A stretch of 44,115 nucleotides of DNA from an uncultured Muribaculaceae bacterium (GCA_910587425.1 CAJUKU010000001.1:55018-99132), one strand, 5' to 3'. Counted from the first letter of the stretch, positions 33,943 through 43,697 are shown. A program made the numbers and translations. The notes: a model not told the origin generated them from the letters alone.

Positions 33943-35391
33943 ATGAAACATACAATAGCATCACTCACCATAGCCGCCGCAGCCATCGCCGCATGCCACG
34001 CGTCGGCGGCTCCCCTTTCGGCAGCCATGCAGCGCACACAGCTCAACGCATCGGCAAGCAACGTCAGGGTGGAACGTTCGGAAAACATACTCTTCGTGGG
34101 AGCCGACATCAACATCGACTCCGTGAGCCGCGGCACCAACCGTGAGCTATGGATAGCCCCGGTGATCGGCAACGGCGCCGCCGCCGACACCCTCCCCGTG
34201 GTGGTCATGGCGGGTCGCAACCGCTACTATCAGGCTCAGCGCCACGACCTTGTGGAGCGCGAGGGCGTCACGCTGCTGCGCGACAACTACCGCGACCACA
34301 CATACAGCTATACGGCAAGCGTGCCCTACACCGACGCCATGGACGGGAAGCCGCTGCGCTTCATCCTGGAGCTGCGCGGATGCTGCTCCGACTCCATCGA
34401 GCGCCAGGAGCTGCTGCTGACGAACATCGACGTGGCTCCGCCGGTAGAGACATTCTTCCCCGCGTTCAACTGGATCACCCCGACAGCCGAGACCGTGAAG
34501 ACCCGCGAGATCCGCGGACAGGCTTACATCGACTTCCCTGTCAACAAGACCGTGATCTATCCCGACTACCGCCGCAACACGGTGGAGCTCGCCAAGATAC
34601 GCGCCACGATCGACTCCGTGCACAAGGACAACGATATAACAATCACCGCCATCTCGATACGCGGCTACGCTTCGCCCGAAGGCCCGTGGGATAACAACGT
34701 GCGCCTCGCAAAGGGACGTACAGCCGCCCTCAAGAAATATGTGGAGGAGCTCTACCACTTCGCTCCCGACTTCATACAGACATCATACGATCCTGAGGAC
34801 TGGGGCGGTCTGCGCGCCTACGTGGAGAAGAGCAACATCGCAAACCGCGAGGGCATACTCAGCATCATCGACTCCAACCTCAAGCCGGACCCGAAGAACG
34901 ACAAGATCCGCGCCACATATCCGCAGCAGTACGCATTCCTCCTCTCAGAGGTATATCCCGCGCTGCGCCACTCGGACTACAAGATCGACTACACGATCCG
35001 CTCATACACCGACGTCAACGAGATCCTGACACTCGTCAGAACCCGTCCGCAGAACCTGTCGCTGCAGGAATTCTACCTCGCATCGCGCGCCGTGGAGGAG
35101 GGTTCAGCCCAGTATAACGAGATCTTCGAGACAGCCGTGCGCATGTATCCCGAATCGGAGGTAGCCAACCTCAACGCCGCCAACGTAGCGATGGCACGCG
35201 CCGACTACGACCGCGCCGCCACCTATCTCGCCAAGTGCGGCGACATGCCTGAGGCAGTCTATGCCCGCGGCATCCTCGCAGCTCTCAAGGGCGACTACGC
35301 TACGGCACGCGCCCAGTTCGAGCAAGCCGCCAAGCTCCGCGTAGCCGACGCCCCGGCAGCTCTCGAGCAGCTCGACGCGATGAAGAAATAA
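33943..35391 (+). CDS. DUF3868 / OmpA-like protein, pilus operon 2
   Basis: 482 residues from the ATG at 33943, aligned with the operon 1 paralog (MKHT start); a GTG at 33931 would add four residues. Signal peptide, DUF3868 part (VRVERSENILFVGADINIDSV, GTNRELWIAPV), Cys pair in RGCCSDS, OmpA-like part with SIRGYASPEG and NVRLAKGRTAALKKYVEELY, and a TPR-like end (ANLNAANVAMARADYDRAA). Domain order equals the operon 1 protein, with strong similarity in the C-terminal two thirds and a more diverged N-terminus. Confidence 0.86.
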   Translation: MKHTIASLTIAAAAIAACHASAAPLSAAMQRTQLNASASNVRVERSENILFVGADINIDSVSRGTNRELWIAPVIGNGAAADTLPVVVMAGRNRYYQAQRHDLVEREGVTLLRDNYRDHTYSYTASVPYTDAMDGKPLRFILELRGCCSDSIERQELLLTNIDVAPPVETFFPAFNWITPTAETVKTREIRGQAYIDFPVNKTVIYPDYRRNTVELAKIRATIDSVHKDNDITITAISIRGYASPEGPWDNNVRLAKGRTAALKKYVEELYHFAPDFIQTSYDPEDWGGLRAYVEKSNIANREGILSIIDSNLKPDPKNDKIRATYPQQYAFLLSEVYPALRHSDYKIDYTIRSYTDVNEILTLVRTRPQNLSLQEFYLASRAVEEGSAQYNEIFETAVRMYPESEVANLNAANVAMARADYDRAATYLAKCGDMPEAVYARGILAALKGDYATARAQFEQAAKLRVADAPAALEQLDAMKK

Positions 35392-35420
35392 CCCTCAGTC
35401 TCTCCCCATATCATCACATC

Positions 35421-37649
35421 ATGAAAGAAATCAGAAACACTATGCATTATATGAAAAACATCAAGCGTGCCCTTTGCGGCATCTTCGCAGCCGCGCTGCT
35501 CGCGGGCTGCTCATCGGATCCCATGATCGACGGTCCCGACCAGGAACTCGAAGGTGAGGGTGGCGACTGCTTCATGTCGCTCGACATCCTCATGCCCAAC
35601 GGAGCTACAGCATCACGAAGCGAGACTACCGATGACGGTGGCTCGACCGGTGGCGTGGAGATCGGCTCCGACGCCGAGAACGCTGTCAACTCAGCCCTCA
35701 TCGTGCTCGCACGCAAGGATGACAACGATCCTACGAAGAACTACGGATTCATCGCTGCCGGCGAGGTGGCTTCCAACCGCCTGACATCGTCGACCACAGC
35801 CACCGACAAGAGCTACCGCGCACTGACACGCATCTACAAAACCAACCTCAACAACTTCTACTCCGAGTGGACGTCGACCAACATGCCCGAGGTCTACGTG
35901 TTCGTGTTCTGCAACCCCACGAAAGAGCTCTCAGAGATGTTCCGCGGCGCCAACACCACCTACGGCACCAACGCGTGGGTCGACAAGGTGTGCTCCGTGA
36001 TCCAGGGCAGCTCGTCGCAGCCCGACGTGAACACCGGCATCTGGGCTGCGGGCTCGTTCCTGATGAACAACGTCAGCACCACTACCCGCCTGCTCCCCGC
36101 CAACATCCTCGACTGGGAGGAGTATGACACCGCCGACAAGCCTTTCCACCTCTCGGCAAACAACAAAGTGGACGGCAGCGAAAAGCTCTACCCCGACAAC
36201 TCCGCCTCTGTGCAGGGTCGCGGAGCGGTGCGCGTTGAGCGCTCGGTGGCACGCTTCGACATCCGTGACGGATCGCCCACAAAAGACCGCACATACAACG
36301 TGCTCTTCCACGCCCACGACGGCGTGGACCAGCCCGACGAGCCCCTCGTGGCTGTAGAGCTGCAGCGCATCGCGCTCGTGAACATGAGCAACGCATTCTA
36401 CTACCTCCCGCGCGTGAGCGACAACGGTCAGCCCGACGGCGCCGGGTTCAAGATCTGCGGCACAGAGCTGCCCTGGCACCGCGACGGTACAACCGGAGCA
36501 TATTCACAGGGCAACTACGTGGTAGGTCCCTACGCCTCCGTTTTCGGGGGTGCCGATCTGACTTCCGGTTTCAGCACATACTTCAACTACCCCTTCTTCG
36601 ACGACAACGGCGAGTTCAACAACTCAACGATGGCACAGGAGGGACGATGGAACGTCTACAAATTTGAGAATGTGCTCAACTCCACCACCACCGACAATTA
36701 CCAGGGACGCCAGGACTATAAGGTGTGGCGCTACGTGACCGAGAACGTCATCCCCGACGGTCCCGCCAAGCAGCAGAACGGCGTATCGACCGGCATCGTG
36801 TTCAAGGCTAAGATGAAAGGCACCACCTTCGCAGCCAACGGCGGTGTGGTCAACACCGAGGATACATGGGAGAAGGATATCAACAAACAGATAGCTCTCT
36901 GCCTCAACGGATTTGATTTCGAGATTCACAGCCAGCACCACGACGCGCTGAAAGGCAACTCAAAAGATGATCCTATCCTCTACTACCTCGACGGACACCT
37001 CTACATGACCTGGCAGCACATACGCCAGGCAGCTATCCAGGCTTCGGTGACCGTCACCGGACAGGACGCCATTGAGATCAACCGCTCCAACTCGCTCTAC
37101 CGCGCCGTATTCGGCGAGGGTCCCATCCCTGCCGGACAGGTTTACATCAATTCCGACCTCTCGACCAGAGCCATCAACGATCCTGAATGGAACACCATGC
37201 AGGATGCCTGGAAAACAAGCGCCGACTATGCGTGGACACAGTGGAACAACGCCGGCAAGCCCGTGACTGAAGTGCTCGGCGACGTAGCCAACTCCGACCC
37301 GACGCTCCTCGCGATGCGTGAGGCTATCACCGGTGCCGGAATCACCATCTACCAGAGCAGCATCGACAGCGACTACGGTCCCGGTTACTACTGCTACTAC
37401 TATTACTGGAACCGACACAACGACAACAACATGAACGGCGTGATGGGTCCGATGGAGTTTGACGTGGTACGCAACAACGTCTACAAGCTCACCGTCGACA
37501 AGATCTCGCGTCTCGGACACCCGCGCATCCCCGGCAACGACCCGGAGACTCCCAAGCCTGACACTCCCGACGAATCAGACGACATCTATCTCGACGTGAC
37601 CGTGCAGATCACCCCCTGGGCTGTTCGCATCAACTCCATAGAGTTCTAA
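35421..37649 (+). CDS. Mfa1-like major pilus subunit (fimbrillin), operon 2
   Basis: 742 residues; M11 (35451, MKNIKRALCGIFAAALLAGC) is an equally good or better start. Lipobox LLAGC (Cys30). Strand CFMSLDILMPNG leads to TASRSE with Arg66, the expected maturation site. Then comes the fimbrillin N-domain (VNSALIVLARKDD, MPEVYVFVFCNPTKELSEMF) and a long insert-rich middle. The C-terminal domain ends LDVTVQITPWAVRINSIEF, whose tail WAVRIN matches the anchor of the same operon and differs from operon 1. It is only distantly similar to the operon 1 major subunit, so the two pili should be antigenically distinct. The gap to the anchor gene is 16 bp with no stem-loop. Confidence 0.86.
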   Translation: MKEIRNTMHYMKNIKRALCGIFAAALLAGCSSDPMIDGPDQELEGEGGDCFMSLDILMPNGATASRSETTDDGGSTGGVEIGSDAENAVNSALIVLARKDDNDPTKNYGFIAAGEVASNRLTSSTTATDKSYRALTRIYKTNLNNFYSEWTSTNMPEVYVFVFCNPTKELSEMFRGANTTYGTNAWVDKVCSVIQGSSSQPDVNTGIWAAGSFLMNNVSTTTRLLPANILDWEEYDTADKPFHLSANNKVDGSEKLYPDNSASVQGRGAVRVERSVARFDIRDGSPTKDRTYNVLFHAHDGVDQPDEPLVAVELQRIALVNMSNAFYYLPRVSDNGQPDGAGFKICGTELPWHRDGTTGAYSQGNYVVGPYASVFGGADLTSGFSTYFNYPFFDDNGEFNNSTMAQEGRWNVYKFENVLNSTTTDNYQGRQDYKVWRYVTENVIPDGPAKQQNGVSTGIVFKAKMKGTTFAANGGVVNTEDTWEKDINKQIALCLNGFDFEIHSQHHDALKGNSKDDPILYYLDGHLYMTWQHIRQAAIQASVTVTGQDAIEINRSNSLYRAVFGEGPIPAGQVYINSDLSTRAINDPEWNTMQDAWKTSADYAWTQWNNAGKPVTEVLGDVANSDPTLLAMREAITGAGITIYQSSIDSDYGPGYYCYYYYWNRHNDNNMNGVMGPMEFDVVRNNVYKLTVDKISRLGHPRIPGNDPETPKPDTPDESDDIYLDVTVQITPWAVRINSIEF

Positions 37650-37665
37650 AAAACTGACTGAAGCA

Positions 37666-38682
37666 ATGAACCTGTTATCTCACAAAATATGCAGATCCAT
37701 CATGGGCGCGGTGATAGCCGCCGCGTCCATGCTCGGACTCGCAGGGTGCGGAGCCATCAACGATGATCTCCCTCCCTGTCCCGAAGGGGTGCGTCTGCGG
37801 TTCGTGTTCGACTACAACATGGAGTTTGCCAACGCATTCCCCTCGCAGGTGGACTGCCTGACCCTCCTGGTGTACGACGCGCAGGGACGCTACGTCACCA
37901 CCCGTACGGAGACCACCGATGTGCTCGCCGACGAGAACTGGCGCATGACCATCGACCTCCCCGCCGGTCAGAGCTACCGTTTCATAGCCTACGGCGGCAT
38001 GGAGTGCGCACAGTCGACATTCCACTTCGTCAGCGACCCGAAGACCATCGACGTCACCTCGCTTGAGGTGGCTATGAACGACAACTGCGTCGACGCCGAA
38101 CCTGGCGTGGCGCTCCACCCGCTGTTCTACGGTAATCTCGACATGAGCGTGCCCACCGGAGCGCTCGACTACACCGAGGGCACCGTCTACATGATGCGCG
38201 ACACCAACACACTGCGCGTGCTGCTGCAGAATGTCGACGGCACACCGGTCGATCCCACGGAGTTTGACTTCAACATCACCGACGACAACACCCTGCTCGC
38301 CTGGGACAACTCCGTGATCCCGACCGCCGCAGGATGCACCTACGCACCCTACGCCACCGGTCAGGCTGGCGCCGGACTGAACCAGAACGGCAGCGAGGCG
38401 CTTCTCGCCTTCGCCGAGTTCTCGACATCACGCCTGATCGAAGGGAGCGGCGCGCGCCTGAACATCACCGACGTGCGCAACGGTCAGTCAGTGCTCTCCA
38501 TACCCCTCGTCAACTACCTGCTCCTGCTCCGCAGCCAGCAGTTCGAGTCGATGGGCGATCAGGAGTTCCTTGACCGCGAGCACCGTTGGAACATGATCCT
38601 CTTCCTCGACAACGGCCGCTGGATCGACACACGCATAGTGATCAACGACTGGATTGTCAGAATCAACAATGCCGACCTATGA
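37666..38682 (+). CDS. FimB/Mfa2-like pilus anchor lipoprotein, operon 2
   Basis: 338 residues with lipobox GLAGC (Cys28), then PPCPEGVRLRFVFDYNMEFANAF, the FimB/Mfa2 hallmark. The middle has TNTLRVLLQNVDGTPVDPTEF and LLAWDNSVIP, parallel to the operon 1 anchor, and the end is INDWIVRINNADL. It lacks the Ser-Arg motif seen in the other subunits, as expected for a retained anchor that caps the pilus base. Its stop overlaps the next start (ATGA), so translation is coupled. Confidence 0.88.
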   Translation: MNLLSHKICRSIMGAVIAAASMLGLAGCGAINDDLPPCPEGVRLRFVFDYNMEFANAFPSQVDCLTLLVYDAQGRYVTTRTETTDVLADENWRMTIDLPAGQSYRFIAYGGMECAQSTFHFVSDPKTIDVTSLEVAMNDNCVDAEPGVALHPLFYGNLDMSVPTGALDYTEGTVYMMRDTNTLRVLLQNVDGTPVDPTEFDFNITDDNTLLAWDNSVIPTAAGCTYAPYATGQAGAGLNQNGSEALLAFAEFSTSRLIEGSGARLNITDVRNGQSVLSIPLVNYLLLLRSQQFESMGDQEFLDREHRWNMILFLDNGRWIDTRIVINDWIVRINNADL

Positions 38683-39980
38683 TCATCAGAAAACTTTTAT
38701 CATACTTAATCGTACCCATGGCAGTCGCCACGCTCATATCCGCATGCTCCTCGGAGCCGGATATCGAGCTGGTGGAGCCTGGGGTAATGCTACGGATGAA
38801 CCTCACCTTCGGCAACAGCGGCATCCAAGCCTCTCGAGCCGATCTCGGCGACCAGGACGGCTATGAAGATCCCGACGGAGCATTTGAGGAGATCCGCACA
38901 CTCCGCATAATCATACTCCACGGCGAGGGTGACACCCGCGAGGTGGAGGCGGCACGCCTTGTCGCCACGTCAGCCACCGGCGCACCGCTCAACGACAACC
39001 TGGAATTCAAAGTCATCTCCAACGAGATGAAGACCATACTCCTCATAGCCAACGAGGCTTCGCTGCCGGCACCGGTGAGCGATGTCGCTACCGCTACGGA
39101 ATACCTCGACCGCTTCATCAAGGCTGCGACACCGTTTGGCGACGATGTGATGAAGATATTCGATGACTGGAGCATACAGGTGACCGGCGGCAACACCATG
39201 TCGCAATCAATATTCAGCAACATAGGCTCTCTCCCGCGCCTCCCTCTGACTGAAAAGTTCAAGGTACAGACCGTACAGACAATCGCCAAAACCAAATCTG
39301 ACGAAGACATGAACCGCAGCGAGGAGATCCAGGAAGTGACCCTGTTCCTCACACGCTGCGCACCTAAGGTATCGTTTGAGTTCAAAGTCGACAAGGATGC
39401 ACCCAACCCGCCCTATCTCGGCTGCGGCGCCAGCGTCACAGGCGTGCGGCTGAGCGGACTCACCGGTCAGCAGTACATATTCCCGCGCGACGCCGAATAC
39501 TCGCCATCGAAATATGTGGACGACAAGGAGGGATATCCTTACTTCATCCCTGCTATCGACAGCGAGGGCAACATGCTCACACCTGAGCAGACGATGGTTA
39601 ACAGATTCATAACATCGTTCAAAGCTTACGACCCCATCGGAGGCATCACATTCGACTTCACCGACGGCTTCTCGCCGGTCGAGATCAAATCGTATGCCGG
39701 AGCTAAGGCACCCGTGCGCGGCCCGATCTATATCCCCGAATCGATGGCTCCACAGGGAGAGCAGTTCAAGGTATCGGTACAGATCGACGGCGGTGAATGG
39801 CTTGAGGCACAGCCGCTCGACGACAACATACTCAGCGTGAACGGTTGCGACGCCATAGCCCGCAATACCCACTTGAAAATATCGATCACCTTCGGCGCCA
39901 CAGGCTTGACCTGGACTGCCGTCGAGGCTCCCTACAACTCGGTAGAACTGAAACCGAACTTCGGGCTGGAAGTAAAATAA
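38679..39980 (+). CDS. Accessory pilus subunit lipoprotein, operon 2
   Basis: 433 residues from the ATG at 38679 in the ATGA overlap. The frame is open back to 38586, but that part lies inside the anchor gene. Lipobox LISAC (Cys23), strand VMLRMNLTFGNSG and QASRAD with Arg53. Fimbrillin-like features are EEIRTLRIIILHGEGD, MKTILLIANEAS, VTLFLTRCAPKVSFEFKVD and THLKISITFGATGLTWTAV. It corresponds in position to the 585-residue subunit of operon 1 but lacks the extra C-terminal domain. It is probably a minor shaft or tip-adaptor subunit. Confidence 0.78.
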   Translation: MIIRKLLSYLIVPMAVATLISACSSEPDIELVEPGVMLRMNLTFGNSGIQASRADLGDQDGYEDPDGAFEEIRTLRIIILHGEGDTREVEAARLVATSATGAPLNDNLEFKVISNEMKTILLIANEASLPAPVSDVATATEYLDRFIKAATPFGDDVMKIFDDWSIQVTGGNTMSQSIFSNIGSLPRLPLTEKFKVQTVQTIAKTKSDEDMNRSEEIQEVTLFLTRCAPKVSFEFKVDKDAPNPPYLGCGASVTGVRLSGLTGQQYIFPRDAEYSPSKYVDDKEGYPYFIPAIDSEGNMLTPEQTMVNRFITSFKAYDPIGGITFDFTDGFSPVEIKSYAGAKAPVRGPIYIPESMAPQGEQFKVSVQIDGGEWLEAQPLDDNILSVNGCDAIARNTHLKISITFGATGLTWTAVEAPYNSVELKPNFGLEVK

Positions 39981-40024
39981 CCGTACACAGAATCTATACT
40001 GACACTTAACAGACCAATCAGTGT

Positions 40025-43000
40025 ATGAAAAAGAAAATCACACTACTGCTATATAGCCTCGCGGCACTGGTGCTTGCATCGTGCGCCGACGAACGCCTCT
40101 GGGATCCGGAGGATATCGTGGGCGACGGCGAGGCAAACGTGCAAGGCTCCATAACGTTCAAGAACTATGCGCCGGCACTCGACGGAGCATCGCGCGCCGA
40201 CGGCAACGCCATCGACGGAGTCAACTCGCTCATAATCTACATCTACGACAAGAACGGCAACTATGTCACCGAGAAATCCTATGGTGTGGGCAACGGCGAA
40301 GGACAACTCAAACCCTCCACCCCGAACAACAACCAATCGCCTGCCGGAAGCGAAGGCGTGAGCCAACCGGTGAGCACCACAAAGGTTGATTTCAGTTTCC
40401 CGCTCGAATACGGCTACTACAAGATCTACGCAGTGGCTAATGCCGACATGACCGGAAAGGACGTCAGCACAGAGTCCAAGCTCCAGGAAGTAGCCTTCCA
40501 GTGGCAGAACGACATCACCAAAAACAACCAGATGTTCGGATGGTTTGCCCTACAGCAACCGGATCAGTTCAACACTTCGAGCTTCAATGCCGACGGTCGG
40601 TTACAGGCAGATGTCGTAAAGATCAACAAGCCAAACCTCGCCCTCAATGCATGGCTCGTGCGCCTCGCCTCGAAAGTGACCGTAGCCTACGATGCGAGCG
40701 GACTGAAAGAGAACATATTCATATTTCTTAAGAGTGTCCAGATCAAGGATATTCCCAAAGAGTGTGCTCTCGGTATATCCAACAAGCCTGAAAGCACTAA
40801 TGAATTAGAGGCTGATGGTGAAAAGATCTATTACTACGACCTGACCAAGTACCCTGAAACAGGTCCGACAGAAAGTGACTTCAATCCGCAGACATACGCC
40901 GCCACGCTTACTAAAAGCGTGGGTAGCTACGGATCTGACCACTCACATGAAGCCAACGCGCTCTTCTTCTATGAGAACAACCAAGGCACAGGCAAAGATA
41001 AAGGACAGGACGTGATCACCAATGGGACCGGCGAACAGAAACCGGACGGAAATATTGACTATCCGAACGGTAATGATCCATCCCCTGACACCGGCTACAA
41101 GGATGAGGTGCGTTGCGGCACATACATTGAGGTAAAGGCATTCTACCGCTCGAACAACGAGGAACGCATGGGTCAGGGCGAAATCACATACCGCTTCATG
41201 CTTGGTAAGAACACAACCACTGACTATAACGCCACCCGAAACTATCATTACAAGCTCACACTGAAATTCAACGGCTTTGCCAACGATGTGGATTGGCATA
41301 TAGAGTACGTCCCCGAACCGGATATCTATATACCGGATCCTTATTACATCTCCTATCTCTATGATAAGGAGATGCATATGCCAGTACAGATAATTGGAGA
41401 AATCGAACCCGGCACAAAACTTAAGGCGGAAATCATAGAAAATAACTGGTGGCCCTACAACTTTGACGCCGAGGAACCCGGACCTGCACCCTCCACTCAG
41501 TATTATGCTCAAGGTAGCCTCAACTGGGCTGAGACCAATCATGTATGGAACGGATTCCTATCTCTGCGCAATACCGGGCACAAGACCAACATTGGTGAAA
41601 GTGTTACGAGTGCCTCCGGCGCAAACGCATTCAATGAAAAGTACTGGAATGATGAGCAACGTGGCAATAGAGAATATGAAATCACACCAGGAGAACATTC
41701 GGACGAGAAGGATGGAAGTTATACTGTCACAGAGACTGAAAAGGATGTAACCGTATTCAGTGTTCCTTTCTATACACGTGCGAAAAACTTGGTAAAGACT
41801 TCAGGATACACAGGCAATAATCCATATGTTTCGTACCAACGTACTGCTTTAGTCCGTTTTACAGCCTCTCTGAAACAGCCAGACGGGACTTACAAAGAAA
41901 TGAAAAAGGATGTAAATGTGATTCAGGTACGTCGAGTCGTAAATCCAAAAGGAATTTGGAGAGCGAACGATGAGGATGGAGATTTTGATGTCAAATTAGT
42001 TCGTCTTGAAACTGAATTTACAACAAATCCATGGGAATCAACTGGTGAGTTCAAGGAATTCACTTCATCCGGTCCGTGGAGCGCGGAAATAATGGTTGAG
42101 GGCGGATATGACTCAAAAGATAACAAAGAGATTGACGCCACCGGTTGGATAAAATTATCCTCCGTTGGTGAATCAGTTCTTCGTACGGATGGTAAAATAT
42201 ACGGAATCACTGGTTCTAAGATAGAATTCAAATATAAACCTTCGGGGACAATACCTTCAAACCAGGTTCGTTACGGAATAATAAAAGTCAGATATCACAA
42301 CTACACCTGTGAACATCTGATATTCGTGCGACAGGGATATGCACCGATTCCTGTTGCGTCCAGAACATGGCAACAGTCAGGTGTGACAAGTCCAACGCAA
42401 AAGCCACGCAAATGGCTGACATTTAACAACCGGTCGCAAACAGAACTCGCTAAATCCCCTTGCGAGGAGGGATCTCTGTTCCGGCGCTTCAACTGGCATC
42501 AGCCTATTAACTCAATAAACAACCGCGAGCGTGCGCCATTCGACACACAACTCGGGAATGATGGATTATTAATATATCCAGAAACCTCAGGAGCGGGGAC
42601 AGCATGGGACGATATTATAGTAGATGCTAACGAAGGAAAATATAATTTTTGGGGCGGTTGTTCGCCAGAAGCGTTCCCCAATGTTCCTGATGCTAATAAA
42701 GTCCGTGTTGCGCAAGTAGAAGATTATCTTGACTTGTATAAGGACGATAATGTGCAGTATGGTTTCGGTATTCTATACGACGGTCAAGCTGATGGGGTAC
42801 AGATTCCTGTAAAGGATGCATACAGCTATTATTATGATCAACCTAAAGGAGCCAACGGTAAAGGAAGAGGTGTCCGTGGAGTATTCGTATATAATGAGAC
42901 GAATGGTGCACAGATATTCTTCCCACTTGGGGCTGCCGGGTATGGAAGACGAAGAGATGCGATGGCAGGACAGCTTCATTACGCAAACCGCACAACTTTC

Positions 43001-43267
43001 ATGGCGGCAAATTCAACAGATGTTCCATACTACCGTCCGTTGCTATGGGATTTATTCCGTCGTCCCGGTGCCAACTATTGGTGTTATCAAATGCTTTCAA
43101 AGCAAATAATCGAGGATGATAGTAGTACTAAGACTCCATTAGCATGGGATTTTAACTATATAACATTCGACGTATATCCACTTAATTCAGGGAATATAGG
43201 AGTCAGCGACAGCAGCACTCCAACGACTCCAACCGATGCGTTGTACATAAGATGCGTTGTAAGATAA
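40025..43267 (+). CDS. Large pilus tip-type lipoprotein, operon 2
   Basis: 1080 residues with lipobox VLASC (Cys20), strand VQGSITFKNYAPALDG and ASRAD with Arg57. The N-half is fimbrillin-like (VNSLIIYIYDKNGNYV, YGYYKIYAVANADMT, WLVRLASKVTVAYDA, TRNYHYKLTLKFNGFANDVDW). The C-terminal part (GVRGVFVYNETNGAQIFFPL, AGYGRR, WDLFRR, DALYIRCVVR) resembles a FISUMP-type C-type-lectin-like module. Sequence after about 41330 is clearly more AT-rich than the start of the gene. It is the likely adhesin or tip protein and the last gene of the operon. A terminator follows 36 bp later. Ligand unknown. Confidence 0.8.
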   Translation: MKKKITLLLYSLAALVLASCADERLWDPEDIVGDGEANVQGSITFKNYAPALDGASRADGNAIDGVNSLIIYIYDKNGNYVTEKSYGVGNGEGQLKPSTPNNNQSPAGSEGVSQPVSTTKVDFSFPLEYGYYKIYAVANADMTGKDVSTESKLQEVAFQWQNDITKNNQMFGWFALQQPDQFNTSSFNADGRLQADVVKINKPNLALNAWLVRLASKVTVAYDASGLKENIFIFLKSVQIKDIPKECALGISNKPESTNELEADGEKIYYYDLTKYPETGPTESDFNPQTYAATLTKSVGSYGSDHSHEANALFFYENNQGTGKDKGQDVITNGTGEQKPDGNIDYPNGNDPSPDTGYKDEVRCGTYIEVKAFYRSNNEERMGQGEITYRFMLGKNTTTDYNATRNYHYKLTLKFNGFANDVDWHIEYVPEPDIYIPDPYYISYLYDKEMHMPVQIIGEIEPGTKLKAEIIENNWWPYNFDAEEPGPAPSTQYYAQGSLNWAETNHVWNGFLSLRNTGHKTNIGESVTSASGANAFNEKYWNDEQRGNREYEITPGEHSDEKDGSYTVTETEKDVTVFSVPFYTRAKNLVKTSGYTGNNPYVSYQRTALVRFTASLKQPDGTYKEMKKDVNVIQVRRVVNPKGIWRANDEDGDFDVKLVRLETEFTTNPWESTGEFKEFTSSGPWSAEIMVEGGYDSKDNKEIDATGWIKLSSVGESVLRTDGKIYGITGSKIEFKYKPSGTIPSNQVRYGIIKVRYHNYTCEHLIFVRQGYAPIPVASRTWQQSGVTSPTQKPRKWLTFNNRSQTELAKSPCEEGSLFRRFNWHQPINSINNRERAPFDTQLGNDGLLIYPETSGAGTAWDDIIVDANEGKYNFWGGCSPEAFPNVPDANKVRVAQVEDYLDLYKDDNVQYGFGILYDGQADGVQIPVKDAYSYYYDQPKGANGKGRGVRGVFVYNETNGAQIFFPLGAAGYGRRRDAMAGQLHYANRTTFMAANSTDVPYYRPLLWDLFRRPGANYWCYQMLSKQIIEDDSSTKTPLAWDFNYITFDVYPLNSGNIGVSDSSTPTTPTDALYIRCVVR

Positions 43268-43302
43268 ACAAAACTTATCTCATCTATATCTCATAAGACT
43301 TG

Positions 43303-43335
43303 GGCGGGGTGGAGCTGCGGCTTCCACCCCGCTTT
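43303..43335 (+). terminator. Terminator of pilus operon 2
   Basis: Perfect 10-bp stem GCGGGGTGGA / TCCACCCCGC with a 9-nt loop, followed by TTTGTC; the U run is short. Confidence 0.75.
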
Positions 43336-43344
43336 GTCGTATAA

Positions 43345-43399
43345 AGGTGAGTACGGGGCGGAGACATATTTTATCCTGAAAGGTGAAATTGTCTCCGTG
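43345..43399. repeat. Intergenic repeat module D, copy 2
   Basis: GGTGAGTACGGGGCGGAGAC with the inverted arm TGTCTCCG, as at 5171. No gene is visible in 43336-44115; it is filled with modules D, A, C, B and A in that order. Confidence 0.75.
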
Positions 43400-43460
43400 G
43401 CAGTGATGTGGCAAGACGACTTATGGAGCATGGCTGCTTGTGGGGCGGAGGTATGGTGGG

Positions 43461-43608
43461 TTGCGGGGGCGGAGGTATGGCTGCAAGCCTACCTCCGTGA
43501 GCCTGTTGGCATCATTGGTGAGCGCCATCACTATCTATCACACGCCTGGTGAGCGCACGTTGACGGAGGTAGGCTGCGCTGCGCTCGCGCCATACCTCCG
43601 CCCCTACA
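43461..43608. repeat. Intergenic palindromic repeat module A, copy 5
   Basis: Full copy preceded by an extra left-arm fragment (TGGGGCGGAGGTATGG near 43441); ends CCATACCTCCGCCCCTACA. Confidence 0.85.
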
Positions 43609-43697
43609 CTCTCCGCCTACTGCCTCAGCCTCCACACTCTCTGCCTACTGCCTCAGCCTCCATACTCTCCGCCTACAGGCAGACCCTACAACCCCTC

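Noticed and set aside
38586..38678. Upstream start for the operon 2 accessory subunit
   Set aside because: It lies within the anchor gene and precedes a clear lipoprotein signal beginning at the ATGA overlap.
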